Source: Serpula lacrymans var. lacrymans S7.9 (Eukaryota > Basidiomycota > Agaricomycetes > Boletales > Serpulaceae). From it: a stretch of DNA of 53,945 bases. This document shows positions 18,968 through 29,091 of the stretch, piece after piece; within the stretch, counting starts at the first letter, position 1; each line of letters starts with the position of its first letter. The notes under the pieces are model-generated. The model searched no databases and was not told the DNA's origin. It saw only the letters and a list, made by a program, of their open reading frames with translations. The translations under genes were made by a program, and so were the position numbers. The DNA lies in NCBI RefSeq assembly GCF_000218685.1, contig NW_006763291.1, positions 3,167,005 through 3,220,949 on the forward strand. Reading direction: 5' to 3'.

Positions 18968-19491
18968 GTCGACTTGTTCTCTTTGGGTAACGTAAAAATA
19001 GGTAACTGGGGGTCCCCGCTTGCTATCTGCGGATCAACCTCTTCCCAGCTGAGTATCGGATCTCAATCTCCGACTACCCACACTATAGTATTTGAAAAAG
19101 TATATAAAAATGTAAACGTAATAAACCCTGGTCCGAATGGTTGTCAGGGGGTGGTCCGCTTGTTAAGCTGTCAACCCTTCTCCAGACTGGCGGAGGCAAG
19201 TGCCCGGCCTGGTCAGAGGTATTCGAAAGTGAAAGTTTGTATTTTAAATCTAATCAACAGTGGTTCCACACCGACTGCTGAGCTAAGGTACTCCCCTTAA
19301 CGCTGGGGGCCGCGTATCGAAGGTTTTGGGTTCTTCTCCCAAAGCACTACAAGGCCGTCGCTAGGAGCGCACCTATCTGCTATGTGGGATATTCCTAACC
19401 GCTAACCAATCTCCTTCACCCTGGAGTCCGGGTGCCCAAATGATGGGACTTCTGCACACACGTGCGAGAGAGTAGAAAGAGCGAGTCCTAA

Positions 19492-19882
19492 TGTAACAAC
19501 CAAGAGTTAGTTACTCTGGCGCACACAGGAACACACTATAAAGGTAGTGGAAGATGGGGAGTGGGTACCCCTTGGGCTGCAGTGAGTTAGTTGGTATACA
19601 ACAGGAGGACTCGCTGAGGAGTCTCCTGGATCTATTGGGGTATATATACTACTACAGGTTTGTTTGTACATGTGTATTTATACAGTTGATGAAGGCAGTG
19701 GCTGATGATGTCATAGGGCCTAGCCCGTATGGCCAGCTCCACTGCGTGAGAGAGTTAAGTCTAAAAGTAAAAGAAAGGCAACGCGGCGTGAGAAAGGGAA
19801 ATGCCGCGTGGCACTTAAAGTATAAAGTTAAAGCGGAGAATAAAAAGGAAAGGAGATGTCCGGAAATTGCGTTATCGTAACA
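19492..19882 (-). repeat. Element C 5' LTR
   Basis: 391-bp partner of 13633-14023. The PBS (TTAGGACTCGCT read on minus from 19491) directly follows and pairs with AGCGAGTCCT in this LTR (plus AGGACTCGCT near 19605-19614). Confidence 0.92.
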
Positions 19883-19887
19883 ACTTG

Positions 19888-20346
19888 TCCCTAGCGGCCG
19901 AGGAAGTACGTTGAGTCAGTAGAGCCATGGGGCTTTACCAAATGCACCAAGGTGGTGGGTCCACCAACAAAAACAACAAATCCCAGAGGCGCCCTGGGTC
20001 ATCAAACCAATATAAACATTCTCACGGGTTCAAGCCGTTCGGGCTGCAACCAGGGCAGGGAGCACCCATGGATATCGGCGCGGTCCAAGAGGGACAGATG
20101 CGCAGATTCAAGGGGAACTGCTACAATTGTGGCCAAGAGGGACACATGTCCCGAGACTGCAGAAAAGGAGCGCAGGCCACTCAACAAAAAAATAATCAAG
20201 GGCGCCAGGCGCGCCAATCAGAGTCCAAAAAGCCAGACAATTGGCTCCATACTCTGGCCAGTCGTTCGTACGACAAAATCCGGGCCTTCTTTTACGATCA
20301 GCAAACTGCTGAAATGAAGGTTCAGGGAAAAGAGTTCGGAGCTTAG
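19888..20346 (+). pseudogene. Element D gag, 3' part after element C
   Basis: Continues D's gag: LAAEEVR-like remnant, then the MHQGGG linker, CCHC knuckle CYNCGQEGHMSRDC (about 20120-20161) and end KEFGA with TAG at 20344-20346. The first ~35 nt carry a frame break. GGGAAAA at 20325-20331 precedes the stop and pol opens in the -1 frame. Confidence 0.8.
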
Positions 20347-20412
20347 GTCACTTGGGTGCCTTTGCTCCTACAAACAATGAAGTAAACCACAACAAAGTGG
20401 CCCCCGCTCCGG

Positions 20413-22226
20413 TGTCATGCACCAAAGTTGATTGGTAGCATGGACAGGTGTCAATAACAAAGCAAATATTCGAAAAGACTTGCCTTTGCGCCACACAGGC
20501 ACAGTGCCACGTGGAATAGTAATTAATATTGCCTTTTTCGAACTTGTGGCTGATCAGCATCACCTCTATTAGGCAATCCAGTCACGCTCACCTTTGCTTT
20601 TCCATTCGGTACTTTCCGCATTTCGGCATTTCAGCAAATTTTCGCGTCGCCACTGGCTACACATTGCATTGTGCCCTCGCTTTTGTCGTTTCCCTTACTC
20701 CCCTTTCTTTTCCTAGCCCCACCATGGGCCCCTTCCTCTCCCTTTTATTCTCACCTGACGGTCGTTTCTGGATCCCCATTCTAATCCACTTTTTTGTCAC
20801 CTCCACCCTCCTCCTCCTCATCTTATTTGCGCCCCCACCATTTCTGATGTCACCACTTCCTATCTGCTTCTGTCACCGATCTGTTGACTACCACGTGCCA
20901 CTGCTGATATCAGCAAAGCCCCGGCAGCCGGTCCAAATAGGCCAACAGGTCCATCTTCATGATGTTGATCTGCCATCATATACTATCAAAACATCAGTCG
21001 CTCGTCTTGCCTGGTTGGAGCGTGGGTGGGTAGTTCTTGAGCTGGAGAAGGTTCATCCCCTTGCGTTGCCCATGTTCATCGCTGTCCCATTCACTTGGGT
21101 ACACTTATCTTTTGTCCATCGTCTTCGCTACAGCTACACCTACCACACCCTGCCTGGGACTCACTTGTTCCATATTGGAACTACTCCTCTCCCTCCCTCG
21201 TTTGATCAGGTGGTCCAACACAACCAGTCCATTGGTAAGGCCATGGAACTGTCGGATTTGGACTAGGTGGTGGACCGGTGGCTCCAGTTTCTTTTTCTTC
21301 AGCAGAACATTCATTTACAGTGCAATTATTTTTGATTTTTGAATCATTTTTATGGACACATACTTTTTAGAATGCCTGACTGACAATAAAGGAACTGTGT
21401 TGATACTGATAGTGTTTTGCCTTGCCTTTTTTTACTGCATCTTCCCATGACATCATGATTTTCCTGCTCTCTTTTTGCTATTGGACTTTACTTTATGGCT
21501 GTACAAACCTGTGACATTACTCACAGCATTTATTGTTCTATCCCTTTCTTTTCCTTTTTTTGACAATCTTATCCTGTACTACCTACGCAGGATTCATCAG
21601 CATACATTCCTTCCTTCATATTCTTTCTCATTCTTTTTGCACAGCTATACTGTGCATAGCCTACTTTTCTTTTACTATATAAACCCCTGTATTTTACCTT
21701 GTAAATAAAAAAAAAACAAGAACTCCATTCCAGACTTCTTCTCTAAATTCAAGTTCACTACTCTGCTGCTTGTGATCCAGTGTGGTCACAACACTTCCCA
21801 CTGCTACCACTGTCAACTGCTATCATTGTCACTTCCCATTTTTGAAGTCATTGTTATCCCTTTCAATTAGAGTCCTTCTGAGCACTACAGTTTGTGCGTC
21901 AGGAGCCTGCTATCACTGGGAACCTCGTCATATTGTTGTTCTCAAACCTACCTTGTGCTACAATTAGCAAGGTAGTGCTTGTCTATACTCACCACAAAGC
22001 CCCTATCTTTCTATAAATTCAACTATCCCTCCTCCTCAAAACCCACACTCATACACCTCTGGGTTTTTACTTTGAAGGATCTTTATACGTACCACCCCAC
22101 GAACAACCAGAGCACTCCACTGTTCTAGGAGGCAAAGCCCATAAACAAGTTCCGTGGAATCTGGGAGGATTGTGTGTTAGTTTGTTTTTGTGTGTGGTTT
22201 TCTAACAGCAGTTCTCATCATCGACA
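20413..22226 (+). mobile_element. Element E: 1814-bp TG...CA insertion, probable solo LTR
   Basis: Starts TGTCATGCACC, ends CATCGACA, and is flanked by CCGG at 20409-20412 and 22227-22230. Removing it restores the CTCCGGGGTGTTGC sequence seen intact in element C, so the boundaries are firm. It has a TATA box (TATATAAA, 21676-21683) and then GTAAATAAAAAAAA near 21702, as in a U3-R-U5 LTR. No gag or pol is inside. It contains a 245-codon open frame (20529-21266) that is hydrophobic and Pro-rich, with no domain I know. A second copy lies at 1-372. Alternatives: a large non-autonomous element (LARD/TRIM-like). Confidence 0.75.
20529..21266 (+). CDS. Open frame inside element E, unknown
   Basis: 245 codons from ATG, starting MPFSNLWLISITSIRQ. 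There are hydrophobic stretches (e.g. FFVTSTLLLLILFAPPPFL) that could be one or two membrane segments, but the composition is also typical of translated non-coding LTR. The left-edge copy (1-372) keeps the first ~65 codons and then diverges by frame. No motif supports a function. I regard it as a chance frame more likely than a gene. Confidence 0.2.
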   Translation: MPFSNLWLISITSIRQSSHAHLCFSIRYFPHFGISANFRVATGYTLHCALAFVVSLTPLSFPSPTMGPFLSLLFSPDGRFWIPILIHFFVTSTLLLLILFAPPPFLMSPLPICFCHRSVDYHVPLLISAKPRQPVQIGQQVHLHDVDLPSYTIKTSVARLAWLERGWVVLELEKVHPLALPMFIAVPFTWVHLSFVHRLRYSYTYHTLPGTHLFHIGTTPLPPSFDQVVQHNQSIGKAMELSDLD

Positions 22227-22230
22227 CCGG

Positions 22231-25200
22231 GGTGTTGCACGAGCAATAAAGGAAAGACGGGGATGGCTCCCCAATTTGTAAATAGGTTTTTAAATTTGTT
22301 GTCAGAAGTATGTACTTGTATAAAGCAATGTAACTGTGATATTTATAATACTACCACTGCACCAGCGTCTCCCTTGGAGCGTGGCCCCGGCGAGACAAAC
22401 ACTAGGGTGCTTGATTCTGGTAAAAATAAAATAGAAAAACATGTAACTTTCAATACCTTTTCTTCTTCATTGGAGCCACCCTTTCCCGAAATCCCAAGGC
22501 GTGTGTTGATGCACACATATTTATTATTTATTCCAAAAGGAGATCCGCCTAGACGTTGGTGTGGAAAACCTTGCCCGGGGCACAGTACACCCAACCAGCG
22601 CACTGCTTGATTCAGGCGCTAACGGAATCTTCATAGATCAGGTCTGGGCGGAGCAAATTGGACTCCCCCTTGTAAAATTAGATGTATCTATTCCTGTCTA
22701 TAACATTGACGGTACGCTTAACGCGGGAGGCTGCATCACGCACAAATGTTCTCTTGTTGTCGAATACCAAGGGCACAGAGAACGAGTCACCGCCAAAGCT
22801 ACCCAACTAGGGAAAATTAATTTAATCTTAGGCTGGACCTGGCTATTTAAACACAATCCTGAGATCGACTGGCAGACAGGGGTTGTCATATTGTCACGTT
22901 GCCCTCATGAATGTGTGAACTTGGGTAAACCAAATCATGTCCATCACAATGAGTGTATTGAGAAGATAAACGCTGGTCACGTTTATGAGCTCAGATCTTT
23001 AGAAAAGATCGACAATGACGATGATGAGGTAAAACCTGAAGAAGATATTAAGAAGCTGGTACCTCCTGAGTACCATGACTTCTGGAAAGTCTTTTCTAAA
23101 CATAAATCAGAGCGCTTCCCAGAGGCTAAGCCTTGGGACCATGCTATAGATTTGAAGGACACCTTCAAACTGAGAAAAGGACACATGATACCACTCTCTG
23201 CTCCAGAAAGAGATGAGGTTTCAAGTTTCATAGATGAACAGCTTAGGAAGGTTTACATTAGACCTTCTAAGAGCCCTATGACATCCCCGGTGTTCTTCAT
23301 TCCTAAAAAGGATGGTAAGAAGCGTATGATTATGGATTATTGTTACTTGAATGAGTACACGGTTAAAAACGTGTATCCGCTGCCTTTGATCAGTCAGCTA
23401 GTAGACAAATTGGCTGGTGCCAAGATCTTGACAAAGATGGATCTCAGATGGGGGTACAATAACGTACGAATCAAAGAGACAGATGCTTAGAAGGCCGCGT
23501 TCACGTGCCACCGAGGATCCTTTGAGCCCCTTGTTATGTTCTTTGGGTTGACCAATTCACCAGCGACCTTCCAGAGCATGATGAATGAGATCTTTGCAGA
23601 TATGGAGAACTGTGTTGTCATTTACATTGACAATTTGTTAATATTTACGAAGTCGGATGATGAGGCTGAGCATGACAGGATTGTGCAAGAAGTCCTTCAA
23701 CACTTACAGGAACGGGACCTATTCGTCAAACCCGAAAAATGTAATTTTAAAGTGAAGGAAGTAGACTTCCTCGGTATGATCATAAGCCAGAATGGAATCA
23801 GGATGGATCCTGAAAAAGTTCAAGCTATTTTGGAATGGCCAGAACCTACTTGCGTCAAAGGAGTTAGGGCCTTCCTTGGCTTAGGCAATTTCTACCGAAG
23901 GTTTATCGAAAACTTCGCAAAAATCACGAGACCGTTGAACGATCTCACTAAAAAGGACATTGTTTGGCACTGGGGCGCCAAAGAACAAGAAGCTTTTGAT
24001 AAGCTTAAGCAGGCGTTTACAACAGCGCCCATATTAGCATTTCCAGAATTGGACAAAGAGTTCCGGCTAGAAACCGACTCTTCTGACTTTGCTACTGGGG
24101 CTGTTCTATCAATTAAATGCCCTGACGATCTTTGGAGGCCTTGTGCCTATTTATCGCATAGTTTGTCGCCTACAGAGCGCAACTATCAAATTTACGACAA
24201 AGAGATGCTGGCCATCATTAGAGCCTTAGAGCACTGGTGGCATTACTTAGAAGGTGCTAGACACCAATTTGAAATTTGGACTGATCATAAGAATCTGGAG
24301 TATTTTATGACGGCCCGAGACTTGAACCGAAGACAGGCCCGCTACGCGGTATACTTGTCAAGGTTTAATTATAAATTAATTCATAAGCCTGGAAGCTCTA
24401 TGGGGAAAGCAGACACTTTTTCCAGAAGAGAGGATCATGCCAACGGCATCGAAGATGATAACAAAGGTGTCACCCTGATAGACCAATCAAGGGTTGCCAA
24501 TATTAGAATCGGGCAGGATTCCGATCTTCTGCAAGTCTTCAAGAAAGACATCTCCTCAGAAGAAAAGGCGCGCCTTGATGGCAATGAAAACTATTTATGG
24601 GAAGACGGGCTCTTCCATTTTAAAGACAAGATCCATGTGCCTGAGTCCGCAAGGATCAAGGCAATAGACAGACATCACAACACTCCAGTGGCTGGGCACC
24701 CTGGATGGCAACGAACAATGGAGTTGATCTCCAGAAACTACATGTGGCCTGGCATGGTCAAAGACGTACAGGAATACGTAAAATCCTGTTTGAGATGTGC
24801 CATGGCTAAGAATCCTCACCAACCGCCGGCCGGTAAGCTTATGCCAAATCCAATACCAGCTGGTCCCTGGCAGGATATATCGGTGGACTTCACAACGGAT
24901 CTGCCCGAGTCAAATGGGTATGATTCAGTAATGGTGGTAGTGGATTGCTTCTCCAAAGAAGTAGTATTCATACCCACCAATAAAACTATTACTGCCGTGG
25001 GTACTGCAGATCTATTTAAAGATTTTGTATAGTCTATCCATGGGTTACCAGAAACGGTTATCTCCGATAGAGGACCACAATTTGCTAGCAAATTTACAAA
25101 AGAATTATGCCGGATGCTGGGCATCAAACCTAAGTTATCAACGGTGTTCCATCCGCAAACTGATGGACAAACAGAGAGACTCAACCAGGAGTTGAAACAA

Positions 25201-26046
25201 TATCTCTGGATATTTATTAATGACAGACAGATGGATTGGGCCAAGTGGCTAAAGATAGCCCAGTTCTCATACAATATCAAACAGTTGTCGGCTACGGGAA
25301 AGGCACCATTCGAGGTCACTAGATTGTACCTCCCCAGAATGGGTGTAGAACCTGGCAAAAGCAAAAACGAGGCTGCTGGGAAAATGGCAAAAGACATGAA
25401 GTCTGTCTTAGACAAAACGCGCAAAGCGCTATTCAAAACTGCAGAGCAGATGAAAGACAGGGCAGAGCGTAGATGCTCTAAAGCCCCTGATTACAAGGTC
25501 GGCGACCTGGTCTGGTTAGATACTGACCACTTAAAATTAAAAGATCGGCAGTCTAGAAAACTGACCGAAAAGTGGATTGGCCCTTACCGGATTAAGGAAG
25601 TCAAACCCAACGCGGTGGAGCTGGAACTCCCAAAACGAATAAGGGTAGTACCCACGGTCAATATTAGCCGTGTGAAACCCTACAAAGGGCCGCTGCCGGG
25701 ACAGCGTGTAGATCGGCCCAGACCGGTTATAGTCACCCAGGAAGGTGAAGAAGAGTTCGAAGTTGAACAAGTAGTGGATGCACACTTGAAGCGTGGTAAA
25801 TTAGAATTCCTAGTCTCTATGGAAGGGCTATGGAGATGAGGACAGAACGTGGGAACCAGAAATCCATCTGGACAATTCCCGTGATGCTGTTTGCAAATTT
25901 TATTCTAAGAATTCCTCAGCTCCTAGGAAGCTTAGAGGCATGGATTCAAATCTTTTTAAATCTCTTTTTCAACCTATGCCCAAAAATTTTACCAGTACCT
26001 CCGGTATTTGGTCTCGCCTGGAAGTCGAGCCTTAGAAGGGGGGTAG
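22231..26046 (+). pseudogene. Element D pol, decayed
   Basis: Protease (LLDSGANGIFID), RT, RNase H, integrase and tail in the order seen in C. Disabling changes: an extra ATT-type repeat and frameshift near 22530; TAG at 23488-23490 where C has Trp (DAWKAAF); the RT active site reads YIDN instead of YIDD near 23626-23637; TAG at 25030-25032 for a Trp in the integrase (FVWSIHG in C); and a frameshift near 25830 in the chromodomain-like tail. Several changes are G-to-A. It ends in a purine tract (AGAAGGGGGG) before the 3' LTR. Confidence 0.9.
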
Positions 26047-26454
26047 TATTACGATAACACAATTTTTGGACCTTCCCTTTACTTTTATTCTCCGCTTTAA
26101 CCTTAGCTTTCAATAGGGTGCCACGCGGCACTTCCCCTTTTATCCAAACTCCTCTTTCTCGCGCTGCGTTGCCTTTCTTCTTATTATAGACACAACTCTC
26201 TCACACAGTGGAGCTGGCCATGCGGGCTAGGCCCCATGACATCATCAGCCACTGTCACTATCAACTGTATAGTACATATGTACAAATAACCCTGTAGTAG
26301 TATATATACCCCAAATAGATCCAGGAGACTCCTCAGCGAGTCCTCCTGTTGTTAACCAACAAACTCTCTGCAGCTCAAGGGGTAACCACTCCCTCATCAT
26401 CTTCCTTATAGTGTGTTCTGTGTGCGCCAGAGTAACTAACTCTTGGTTGTTACA
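26047..26454 (+). repeat. Element D 3' LTR
   Basis: 408 bp, ends GGTTGTTACA. The first two bases are TA instead of TG (a G-to-A change). It is followed by the target duplication GTTTC. Confidence 0.9.
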
Positions 26455-27040
26455 GTTTCTATGTATATGTGATGACTCCCCTTTATGCATTCATTATTCA
26501 CTTCTATCTGCTCGTTCTGTTTAGTGTCCGTTTGACCTTCTTCTCCTACTGTCAACTCTGTTTCCACTGTGGTCGTCATTTGATCTCTTGACAGCTTCCA
26601 TTGTGGGGAGTGACTTCCCCTTTCCTTTTCCTGCCGTTTCTTGCTCTTGCCACTCATCCCATGTAACTTCTATTTCTCCTTCATCGGTGACAATCATGAT
26701 GCTTGCTGGTTCTATTTCCACCGCCCGTCGGAAGAGTTACTCAAGTGCTGGGAGTTCCGCCCTTCTACGATAACACTGGTGTCCTTTATGGCCTCCCCAT
26801 CCGCACTTCATGCACTCTCCTGACCCAGCTGGTGCTGTTCCTGGCGTTAATGGGTATGGTTTTCCTGCATCCTATCTTGCCTGATCTCCCCATTTCTTCA
26901 TTCAATTTACCCGGTCAATTTCAGTCGCTTTGTGTCCTTCATCAGTATTCAGGTGAATTGGCGTCCAAGTTTGTGCTGTTTGTCAATTCTCGTTTCGGGC
27001 TGCACTCGTCTCCATTCTAGGTATGTCTTTTGTTTGCTGC
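26455..27040 (-). pseudogene. Element B gag C-terminal region with zinc knuckle
   Basis: Minus strand. A perfect CX2CX4HX4C knuckle (C-M-K-C-G-W-G-G-H-K-G-H-Q-C) is encoded at 26814-26773, preceded by a PYPLTPGTAPAGSGE stretch. Downstream comes an acidic, Lys-rich segment (EVTWDEWQEQETAGK). Several stops (near 26750, 26860, 26900 and 26985) and frame changes show decay. It continues in sense across element D to the protease piece at 12097. Confidence 0.7.
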
Positions 27041-27390
27041 ATTACTAACTGTTCCTTCTATGTGCGTGGTTTCTTCCACTTTTTTCATACTTTTACTTTT
27101 ATTTTTCCAAGTCACATGACCAGTCATGTGACACATCACCTAACCAGTGTCTAGACTCATCATGTGACCGGTCACATGCTAGACATCGGACTTTGAACTT
27201 TATCTACAACTGTACAGTACCTCATGTATTTTAGTATATATACAAGAGTAATACATGGGGAAGGACTCAGCAAGTCCTCCTGTTGTCTAGCACAACTAAC
27301 TCACTGCAGCCTAGGGGGTAACCACTCCCCATCATCTTCTTTATAGTGTGTTCCTGTGTGCACCAGAGTAACTAACTCTTGGTTGTTACA
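27041..27390 (+). repeat. LTR G: diverged C/D-type LTR inserted in element B gag
   Basis: The right part closely matches D's LTR: TATATAC, GGACTCAGCAAGTCCTCCTG, the CACCAGAGTAACTAACTC block and the terminal GGTTGTTACA at 27390. The U3 part is diverged and holds several CACATGACC/GGTCACATG inverted motifs (27112-27178). The left end is uncertain (about 27041) because the TG terminus is not clear. No internal region follows, so it is likely a solo LTR of a sister family. Confidence 0.7.
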
Positions 27391-28351
27391 CTGTAAGGCT
27401 TTTCACCATTCGTTCCAGTTCTTCCAGCCTGTTCTGTAGTTTTTTCTCTGCCAACAACTCTTCTACTTCCACTTTCCGTAGTGTATCAATCCATTCGACA
27501 TAGTTCACTGACTTATGAACTGCTTTCTTGAGGAATGCGATGACCATGTGTGGCATTCGTTCCTTTAGAAATGCTTTCAGTGCTTTGTCAGGCGTGCTCG
27601 TTTGTTGCCCCCAAATCATTGCTTCTTCCGCAGACTGTACATGCACTTGTCGGTACATGCCTTGTTCGTTTTGGACTGTCGTTCCAACCTCGTTCTCCTG
27701 CAACTTCAGCTTTTGAAAAACGTCAAATGGGTCTTCTCATGTCACCACTATGTTCCATTTTGGAAACGACGCATAGAACACATGTTCTACCATAGCCCAC
27801 AAGGTTTTTTCCGCTTCTTCCAACTCATTAAACCAAGTGTCTGCTGGCGAATGCAGCGCCATAAATGTTCCTAATAACAAGACTTTCTTGTTGCTTGGAT
27901 ACCACAACGACTCCCTCTGGAATCTTCACATCCATACTTCAGGATCTTGTCGTCCTCCTCCTACAAATAATTCCATACTTTCTCCTCCTTTCATAGGCAA
28001 TATCATCATGTTTTCTTCTTCGTTGTCGCTACTTTCTATGTCGAATTCGAATTTTTGCAGTGGTGATTTCGGGTGCTTTAATTCTAAGTCTCTGTATATC
28101 CTCAAAGATGTTGTTGATAAGGTTGTTGTTTGACTTTGATCACCTGGGTTACCACGCTCCCAATTGAAAGCTGAACGTAGTCTAGGACTTGTTGGGTCAT
28201 CCTGCGTATCCGACCACACATTATAGTTGTCCAGAATGTCTATTTCGTAGTTGATCAAATCCCTTCTTGTCACCACGTTGTAGTAGCATTGGTTGGTCGC
28301 CACCTCAAGAAGTATTTTCCACTCCGCTGTCGGAGTGCGTACTTTATACAT
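27391..28351 (-). pseudogene. Element B gag N-terminal region
   Basis: Minus strand from an ATG at 28351 (MYKVRTPTAEWKILLEV). The first frame runs to 27926 and contains a Trp-Ser-Asp, Asp/Glu-rich segment and ends GGGRQDPEVWM. A second piece (27703-27391) has GMYRQVHVQSAEEAMIWG, TPDKALKAFLKERMPHM and a Glu/Lys coiled-coil-like end (EELLAEKKLQNRLEELERM). This is gag-like, and together with the downstream zinc knuckle, protease and RT it defines element B. B's 5' LTR and PBS were not identified upstream. Confidence 0.6.
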
Positions 28352-28562
28352 GGCTTACTAATGCCTCCAATCTTATCTGGTTCCTCTCCAGGCCTACTCC
28401 AGCGTTGGCCTTTGTGAACAACGAGCCTTAAAAGGCTCAACCACACATGTGATGGTCAAGCCTTATAAGGCTTGTTTTATCACAACACAATGGGATCCGC
28501 ACCCGTGTACAGTGATTCTGGACCTTCTGGGCATGCAACCAATCAGTATGCTTTCCAAGTAT
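28352..28562. other. Element B leader or junction region, nothing assigned
   Basis: Between B's gag start and the tRNA-like sequence. It holds short inverted pieces around GCCTTATAAGGC and GCCTTAAAAGGC but no gene. It may contain B's leader or LTR end, but no TG...CA boundary is clear. Confidence 0.3.
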
Positions 28563-28635
28563 GCCTTGGTAGCTTAGTTGGTAAAGCACCAGACCATGAA
28601 AGCTGGAGTCCCAGGTTCAAGCCCTGGCCAATGCA
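28563..28635 (+). tRNA. tRNA-like sequence with irregular anticodon arm, possibly Met(CAU)-like or a pseudogene
   Basis: 73 nt. The A box TAGCTTAGTTGG and B box GGTTCAAGCC are canonical. The D arm (GCTT/AAGC) and T arm (CCAGG-TTCAAGC-CCTGG) pair perfectly. The acceptor stem pairs with one C-T mismatch (GCCTTGG with CCAATGC). The anticodon arm is abnormal: CCAG...CTGG enclose ten bases containing CATGAA, so the usual 5-bp stem and 7-nt loop with T33 cannot be drawn. CAT (Met) and GAA (Phe) are both readable. It lies between the retroelement nest and the first host gene. Confidence 0.5.
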
Positions 28636-29091
28636 TGTTTTCTCATACTATAAACAAATGTCATAATTTGTCATGTTTACCAGGCAACCCAGGTGCATAT
28701 ACCTGCAAGCTATGTTCTAGATTCAATATAGCGCTTATATATTCGGAAAATATCGGTGCGACATGCAGGACAGGCCACTTTCGGACCGCCGGATATCTAC
28801 CAGATATGGTTTATTTCTGCCATTAACAATTGGCCGTGTACTCTAAGCAGTCGCACACGCGTGAGTCGGTTCGCCAAGGTCTCTGAAACCTATTTCTCAC
28901 GTGATTCTGCCCCCATAGTTTGATTTCGCAATCTGTGTAGGGACTTACCAAGTCTCGCTCTCAAACTTACATTTCTGTGATCCAAGATACGGATTACATT
29001 GCCCACATCGTGTCAATGCGAAGATGACTACATACATGCCGACCGAGTCCCAAGAAACATTTGATTAATTTATTGTATTTGTATGTGTCCA

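Larger units (their letters stand above)
13633..19882 (-). mobile_element. Element C: complete-length Ty3/Gypsy element on the minus strand, nested in D gag
   Basis: 6250 bp. LTRs are 391 bp each (13633-14023 and 19492-19882) and differ at only about two sites by eye. Target duplication ACTTG is at 13628-13632 and 19883-19887. Gag, protease, RT, RNase H and integrase are all present in order on the minus strand. Small frameshifts in gag and at the RNase H/integrase boundary would block full translation unless they are assembly errors. Low LTR divergence makes it much younger than its host D. Confidence 0.95.
12103..26454 (+). mobile_element. Element D: Ty3/Gypsy element split by C and E
   Basis: 5' LTR 12103-12511 (409 bp) and 3' LTR 26047-26454 (408 bp), with target duplication GTTTC at 12098-12102 and 26455-26459. 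Without element C (13633-19882) and insertion E (20413-22226), the element is about 6.3 kb, close to C's 6250 bp. Its LTRs differ at roughly ten places by eye, and its pol has stops and an altered RT active site. D is therefore older than A and C and dead. It shares high identity with C and F, so the three are one family. Confidence 0.92.

Noticed and set aside
24595..25436. Minus-strand frames of 75 and 206 codons
   Set aside because: Antisense of element D integrase.
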